Shown piece by piece: positions 60,131-64,000 of a stretch of 64,000 nucleotides of DNA (position 1 is the stretch's first letter; every line of letters starts with the position of its first letter). A model generated the notes under the pieces. It had not been told where the DNA came from and did not search any database. It saw nothing but the letters and a program-made list of their open reading frames with translations. Source of the stretch: CBDAQR01 sp965199055 (lineage in GTDB: Bacteria > Pseudomonadota > Gammaproteobacteria > Pseudomonadales > Halieaceae); assembly GCA_965199055.1 (NCBI GenBank), contig CBDAQR010000003.1:1302001-1366000 (forward strand), given 5' to 3'. The position numbers and the translations under genes are program-made.

Positions 60131-61570
60131 TCAGCGAAACACTTCAGATGTGAAAAAACCATGGAATCCATAGGGTATGTGGTGCTGCAGCGGCACTGTC
60201 GCTACTTCGCGATCCAGCTCTTGCGCATCAACAAGCGCCAATTCGCTCTTGCCTCGATGCGCGTTGAACACGACGGATACCAACCAGCCTTCATCCTCTG
60301 CCGCCGCACTATGGGAGGGAACAAACAATGCCTCTGAGGTAAAGCGGCCGGGCCCGAAGTCATAGACTTTCGCCTCACCGCTTTCCAGATCGACCTTCTG
60401 CAGGGCGTTAAAACTATAGGGCGTGCCGTTCTCAAGTATGCTGGCCAGGTAGCCGTAGCGCGTGCGCTGACCGGTCCTGCGCATGTCCCACATCGGAAAG
60501 TCACCTCCGCTAGCACCTGCGTGCTTGTGACCACCCACCTCGCCAGTCGCCAGATTGAGCTCAAAGCGGTAGAAGCAGGCCGATGGGTCCATCTCCGCGT
60601 CATTGTCTTCGAAGACGTCTCGCATTGCGTCCATCGAACCCATTTGGTCGACTCGGGCTACGTCCGCATATAGTACGTCGCCCTCTTCCGAGGCATTCCC
60701 AAAGTGGAAACAGAAGAACGGGTCAACCTCGAACTCACGCACGACTGAGAGATCATCGAGAGATACCACCACAATCTTGGTCGGCATGGAATCGTCGTAC
60801 TCCATGGCATCGACGACGCTGTGCATGCCCAGCACAAATTTGAGCGGTGTTCGAAATACTGCGGGACACAGGAAAAAGATGGCGTGGCGATCCGTCATGG
60901 CAAAGTCATGGCACATCGCGTAGTTACCTACCTTGTGCCTAACCGATTTTTCCATTCTGCCCTGGGGGTCGATTTTGTAGAAATTCAGTGCCCCCATCAT
61001 TCCAAAGTTGTAGTAGTAGCCGCTCTGCGCATGAATCTTGCCGTGCGCGCTGAAGGGCATGCCGGTCTTCAACTGGCCATCAAACTTCCAGGCCCCGCGA
61101 GTTTCCAGTGTTGCGGGGTCCAACTCCCAAGGGTCGCCGCCCTCCCACAATGTCAGCAGTTTCCCAGCGTGATACACAACGGAGGTATTGGCCGCGTTGC
61201 CAGGGAAGCGAAACATGTTGTTGAGAAACCCACCAGGGCGCTGTGTGCCGACACCGCGATAGAGTATTTTTTCTGCAGCGGTCTCCTCAACATACTTGGG
61301 AGTGCGCACGTAGCGGTTGCGGTAGTGCACGGCACCATCTTTGAAGGTGAAGGCATTGAGCATGCCGTCGCCATCGAACCAGTGACCATATTTGTGTGGA
61401 CCGATCTTGAGTCGACCGGGGCCATTGCGGAACAAGGTGCCGGTTAAGCCATCAGGCAATTGCCCCTCGATGTCTTCGGCGCTGATCGTGTAATCGTATT
61501 CACCCTCAACGGCCTCAAAGCCGGGAAGATGACAGCCTCGCATAATGCGGGCAGGAACTTCCGCGTTCAT
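60131..61570 (-). CDS. Carotenoid oxygenase
   Basis: A 479-residue Fe(II) dioxygenase of the carotenoid cleavage family. The four iron-binding histidines are in FSAHGKIH, AMCHDFAMT, FFCFHFGNA and IPYGFHGFF. HWFDGDGMLNAFTF near the N-terminus is a family signature. It cleaves carotenoids, apocarotenoids or stilbene-like compounds. Downstream is the TPR protein with a 12-bp gap, upstream an ABM monooxygenase 49 bp away. If the cell makes carotenoids, retinal or apocarotenal is a possible product. Confidence 0.93.
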   Translation of the reverse strand: MNAEVPARIMRGCHLPGFEAVEGEYDYTISAEDIEGQLPDGLTGTLFRNGPGRLKIGPHKYGHWFDGDGMLNAFTFKDGAVHYRNRYVRTPKYVEETAAEKILYRGVGTQRPGGFLNNMFRFPGNAANTSVVYHAGKLLTLWEGGDPWELDPATLETRGAWKFDGQLKTGMPFSAHGKIHAQSGYYYNFGMMGALNFYKIDPQGRMEKSVRHKVGNYAMCHDFAMTDRHAIFFLCPAVFRTPLKFVLGMHSVVDAMEYDDSMPTKIVVVSLDDLSVVREFEVDPFFCFHFGNASEEGDVLYADVARVDQMGSMDAMRDVFEDNDAEMDPSACFYRFELNLATGEVGGHKHAGASGGDFPMWDMRRTGQRTRYGYLASILENGTPYSFNALQKVDLESGEAKVYDFGPGRFTSEALFVPSHSAAAEDEGWLVSVVFNAHRGKSELALVDAQELDREVATVPLQHHIPYGFHGFFTSEVFR

Positions 61571-61619
61571 TGTTATGCTCTCCTGCGATGCACCATCTCA
61601 GGATAGCAAAAAACGCGAG

Positions 61620-61937
61620 CTAGAAAGGCATATCCACTGGGTTGGCTTCATAGGCCTGCACATCCATGGACAGGATCTCCGCAGAAGACAGCGCTGCCTG
61701 AAAGTCCGCCATATGTGGCTCAGTGAAGTGTTTCTTCAGATCATCCATCGAATCCCAACGCTCGGTAATCCGCACCATGGTGGGATCGCTGACATCGACG
61801 GAAAATGCGTACACCTGGCAGCCCGGTTCCTGCAAACTAGCGGCTTCCATGGTCGAGATAGCCTCACTGACTTGCGCAATGGCTCCCTCGCCCACCCGTA
61901 CTTCAGCATTTATGATGATCAAAAACCTGTCCTCCAT
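61620..61937 (-). CDS. Antibiotic biosynthesis monooxygenase-family protein
   Basis: A 105-residue dimeric alpha+beta-barrel protein of the ABM/YgiN type: INAEVRVGEGAIAQVSEAI, QEPGCQVYAFSVDVSDPTMVRITERWDS, HFTEPHMADFQAAL. These are small cofactor-free quinol monooxygenases or haem-handling proteins. ATG 61937. It lies between a zinc alcohol dehydrogenase (11 bp upstream) and the carotenoid oxygenase, all on one strand. Confidence 0.85.
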   Translation of the reverse strand: MEDRFLIIINAEVRVGEGAIAQVSEAISTMEAASLQEPGCQVYAFSVDVSDPTMVRITERWDSMDDLKKHFTEPHMADFQAALSSAEILSMDVQAYEANPVDMPF

Positions 61938-61948
61938 TCGATAACGCG

Positions 61949-62884
61949 CTAGGCGACGTCAAACACCACTTTAATTGCGCCGGCAGCGCGGTTAGCAGCG
62001 GCGGCAAAGGCTTCATCCACCGCATCCAGCGGAAATCGGTGAGTGATTAACGCTCGGGCAACTTCCGGGTTCCGGTAGAGCAATTCCCCTGCCTCCTGAA
62101 AGTTGCGATAAGGCGCCTTGCAACTATAGGTAGTTGCCGCGATGAGTTCCACTTCCTTCATACAAAACCCGACATTCAGTTCCGCCGGCTCCCAGAATGA
62201 ACCCGCCAGACCAACCCGACCCATCGGCCGCACGGCGGTAACGGCCTGCTGCAAGGATGACGTGCTCCCCACAGCATCAATAACCAGGTCATAGTCCTGC
62301 CCAAGCTGACAGCGGCCACCCAAAAGCGTCGCCGCTGCGCGTTGCGCTTCGTGCCGAGCGCTAATATCGTAATCAACACCGCGGGACTGCAGAGCGGCTC
62401 CGACCGCAAGCCCGATAGGGCCGGCACCGATAACCAGCACTCTATCACCCTGCTGCAGCCTGGAACGGTCAAGTGTATGCACTGCAACGGCAAGCGGCTC
62501 AACCAGTGCTGCCGTGGTCATGTCTAATCCGGTGGGGAGTTCCACCAGATTGCCCGCAGGTGCCAGTACATACTCCGCCATGCCGCCGTCAAGGAATACA
62601 CCCATGATACGAGCATCAGACTGGCAGTGTTGGCGATGCCCTTCTTCGCAATAGCTGCAGAGTCCACAGCCCAATGTGGGTTCCACGGCGACGGCTCGGC
62701 CATCCGGCGCAATTCCGGCAAACTCGTGACCAATAACGTAATCACCGAAGTAGCCGCGTTCCATCATGTGAAGATCTGAGCCACAGATAGACGAAGAAAC
62801 CACCTTGACCAATACTCCGTCCCCGCGAGGCTCAGGTACGTCCACCAGGACCGCTTGGTGGTTATCGACTTTAATGGCCTTCAT
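61949..62884 (-). CDS. Zinc-dependent alcohol dehydrogenase (MDR family)
   Basis: A 311-residue medium-chain dehydrogenase. The catalytic zinc ligands are in SSICGSDLHMM and VIGHEF, the structural-zinc lobe is CGLCSYCEEGHRQHC (four cysteines), and the NAD-binding motif is VIGAGPIGLAVG. It is slightly short for the family, with a compact coenzyme domain. Substrate unknown; polyol or sorbitol-type enzymes share this pattern. First of a run with the ABM protein and carotenoid oxygenase. Confidence 0.88.
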   Translation of the reverse strand: MKAIKVDNHQAVLVDVPEPRGDGVLVKVVSSSICGSDLHMMERGYFGDYVIGHEFAGIAPDGRAVAVEPTLGCGLCSYCEEGHRQHCQSDARIMGVFLDGGMAEYVLAPAGNLVELPTGLDMTTAALVEPLAVAVHTLDRSRLQQGDRVLVIGAGPIGLAVGAALQSRGVDYDISARHEAQRAAATLLGGRCQLGQDYDLVIDAVGSTSSLQQAVTAVRPMGRVGLAGSFWEPAELNVGFCMKEVELIAATTYSCKAPYRNFQEAGELLYRNPEVARALITHRFPLDAVDEAFAAAANRAAGAIKVVFDVA

Positions 62885-62917
62885 GGCTCAGCCTCTCATA
62901 GACGGGCGCCCTACTGC

Positions 62918-63556
62918 CTAGCTCCGAGCCTGCTCGTGCAGATGATCGAAACTCGCCCAATAGTCTTTCTCGGACGCGGCAATCACCTTCAGGGCCTCTT
63001 CGCGGCCGTAGACAAAATCAACCTTGATATCCAGCTCCTTGCCAGGCTGCATCTTGTAGGTGCTGAAGTAATGCTGCAACCGCTCAATCTTAATGTCGGG
63101 TAGATCCGTAATATCCTGGACATCACCCCAGATATTATCGCCCTCCAATACAGCCACGATCTTATCGTCAGCCTCACCACCGTCAATCATCTGGATGCCG
63201 CCCAAGACACGCGCATTGAGGAGAATGTCGGCACGTGTGATGTGTCGCTCAGAGTAGACACAAATATCGAGAGGATCGCCGTCTGCCACATCGGCGTGAG
63301 GACAACGCTTGGCCACTTCCTCACCGCAATAGGTGCGGGGAATGAAACCATATAATGCCGGCGGGCTAGAAGTGGTCCGCTGAGGGCGGTCCACCATCAA
63401 AAAACCCGAAGCCTTGTCGACCTCATATTTAACGACGTCCGCGGGCGTCATTTCGATGTAGACCTGAACCACATCTTCCGGTGCGCCATCCGCGCGTGCC
63501 CGCAGACCGTGCCAGGGGTGCCGGCGCCAGCGATTGAAATCTCGATTGCTATACAT
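62918..63556 (-). CDS. ppa: Inorganic pyrophosphatase (family I)
   Basis: A 212-residue soluble pyrophosphatase. The signature D-x-D-P-x-D reads DGDPLD, preceded by YGFIPRTYCGEEV and with KVDFVYGREEALKVI near the end. ATG 63556 has AGGA 7 bp upstream; the frame is open 100 codons further but without homology. It hydrolyses pyrophosphate to keep biosynthesis moving. A 10-bp inverted repeat upstream brackets its likely promoter. Confidence 0.9.
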   Translation of the reverse strand: MYSNRDFNRWRRHPWHGLRARADGAPEDVVQVYIEMTPADVVKYEVDKASGFLMVDRPQRTTSSPPALYGFIPRTYCGEEVAKRCPHADVADGDPLDICVYSERHITRADILLNARVLGGIQMIDGGEADDKIVAVLEGDNIWGDVQDITDLPDIKIERLQHYFSTYKMQPGKELDIKVDFVYGREEALKVIAASEKDYWASFDHLHEQARS

Positions 63557-63579
63557 GCTTGAATCCTGTTTGGGGATGA

Positions 63580-63618
63580 AATTTGCGGCGCGAATTGTAC
63601 GTGAATATGCCGCAAATT
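63580..63618. promoter_or_regulatory. 10-bp inverted repeat bracketing a -10-like box upstream of ppa
   Basis: AATTTGCGGC (63580-63589) and GCCGCAAATT (63609-63618) are a perfect 10-bp inverted repeat with a 19-bp spacer. On the minus strand TACAAT (63599-63594) lies in the spacer, 38 bp before the pyrophosphatase ATG. A repressor site over the promoter is plausible; no T-tract, so not an obvious terminator for the upstream gene. Confidence 0.5.
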
Positions 63619-63647
63619 GCAGGGGATCGCGCGCCATTAGCGCATAT

Positions 63648-64000
63648 TCAAGCGATAGACTCGCGAAGCGCCTCGACAGATTGACTGGATTCCAACGCGA
63701 GATTGAGCCGCTCCATGGTCCGCCGCACATAATTGGACGGCTGCCACTCGTCACCCATGGCCAGGGTTGTGGCTGCGCCGACCCAGACGTAGGCCGTGTG
63801 CCAGCGGAACTCACGCTGCAGCGCTGCCTCATCCACTTGCGCCACGCCCAGCTCACGCAAGGCGTTCAAATAAAACTGGAGCAAGTCTGGAAGGTGTTCG
63901 ACACGATCTTCAGGCGCGGGGGTCCCCGCCAGGAAATAGGCCACATCGCGCATACAACTGGTACGACCCAGCACACCCCAGTCCAGGAATCCGGGTCCGG
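63648..64000 (-). CDS. Aminoglycoside phosphotransferase-like kinase (partial)
   Basis: The C-terminal 117 codons of an APH/choline-kinase-fold protein; the start lies beyond the right edge. Near the break, GFLDWGVLGRTSCMRDVAYFLAG is the metal-binding Asp motif and following helix typical of the family. The rest is helical. Such kinases phosphorylate small molecules and are not necessarily resistance genes. It is 91 bp upstream of the pyrophosphatase gene on the same strand. Confidence 0.7.
   Translation of the reverse strand, partial: GPGFLDWGVLGRTSCMRDVAYFLAGTPAPEDRVEHLPDLLQFYLNALRELGVAQVDEAALQREFRWHTAYVWVGAATTLAMGDEWQPSNYVRRTMERLNLALESSQSVEALRESIA

Noticed and set aside
60821..61447. A 208-codon plus-strand frame inside the carotenoid oxygenase
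   Set aside because: Antisense to conserved histidine motifs of the oxygenase; no independent support.
1..64000. Mobile elements, CRISPR arrays, tRNA or rRNA genes
   Set aside because: No transposase, integrase, spaced repeats or recognisable RNA gene was found on reading; small RNAs cannot be excluded by eye.

Overview
The window looks like chromosomal DNA of a heterotrophic, probably marine gammaproteobacterium. Halieaceae/Cellvibrionales is my best guess, inferred from the gene mix: a Suf operon with an A-type carrier and SufT, heteromeric acyl-CoA dehydrogenases, a P450, a carotenoid oxygenase, an OlsF-type acyltransferase and glucosylglycerate genes. I saw no rRNA, tRNA, CRISPR array, insertion sequence or prophage. 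Genes are densely packed; no gene-free stretch exceeds 300 bp. The longest gap, 57238-57486 (249 bp), holds a sigma70-like promoter and a weak inverted repeat.

Layout. 1-5411: Fe-S assembly operon sufB(partial)-sufC-sufD-sufS-A-type carrier-sufT-sufE. 5513-7270: secreted serine hydrolase and a DUF5062-like gene. 7286-12711 (minus): likely catabolic operon with a DUF3089 hydrolase, two adjacent acyl-CoA dehydrogenase subunits, an unknown membrane protein and a frameshifted P450. 12794-16385: periplasmic cyclophilin, amidohydrolase and a third acyl-CoA dehydrogenase. 16487-20977: sterol-desaturase-like hydroxylase, AvtA, acyltransferase and SelO. 20987-27674 (minus): proline-racemase-family enzyme, GlpQ, polyphosphate kinase, and a YcbK/YcbB-like cell-wall pair. 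27781-35903: mixed small-molecule genes (sulfotransferase, SnoaL-like, serine hydrolase, SDR, a frameshifted amidohydrolase, GST, lipA, class II aldolase, TauD). 35946-39720: SlyD-like isomerase, a small gene behind a Fur box, a small SutA-like gene, an OlsF-type bifunctional acyltransferase and an LpxH-like phosphoesterase.

39717-45011 (minus) is the most coherent system. It carries a glycerate kinase, glucosyl-3-phosphoglycerate synthase, a HAD phosphatase, a GH13_18 phosphorylase and a beta-carbonic-anhydrase homologue whose two zinc-ligand cysteines are both serine. Together they can make and break glucosylglycerate. Upstream lie a near-consensus sigma54 promoter and a 17-bp NtrC-type dyad with a weaker second site 30 bp away, which suggests nitrogen control of this compatible solute.

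45213-52616: PNPOx-like and SOUL proteins, a HAD-acyltransferase fusion converging on SOUL with a 173-bp overlap, a DUF6482-like gene, divergent MerR and sigma factor genes, an exported methyltransferase-like protein and an MFS transporter. 52650-57813: PLP decarboxylase divergent from a TetR regulator, penicillin-acylase-family hydrolase, small secreted protein. 57810-64000 (minus): gluzincin peptidase interrupted by an in-frame TGA, TPR/TonB-like protein, carotenoid oxygenase, ABM monooxygenase, zinc alcohol dehydrogenase, inorganic pyrophosphatase and the end of an APH-like kinase.

Three otherwise intact genes are broken by one small lesion each (P450, amidohydrolase, peptidase). These may be real recent pseudogenes or assembly errors. 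All functions are assigned by reading motifs and remembered family similarity; no search was run.
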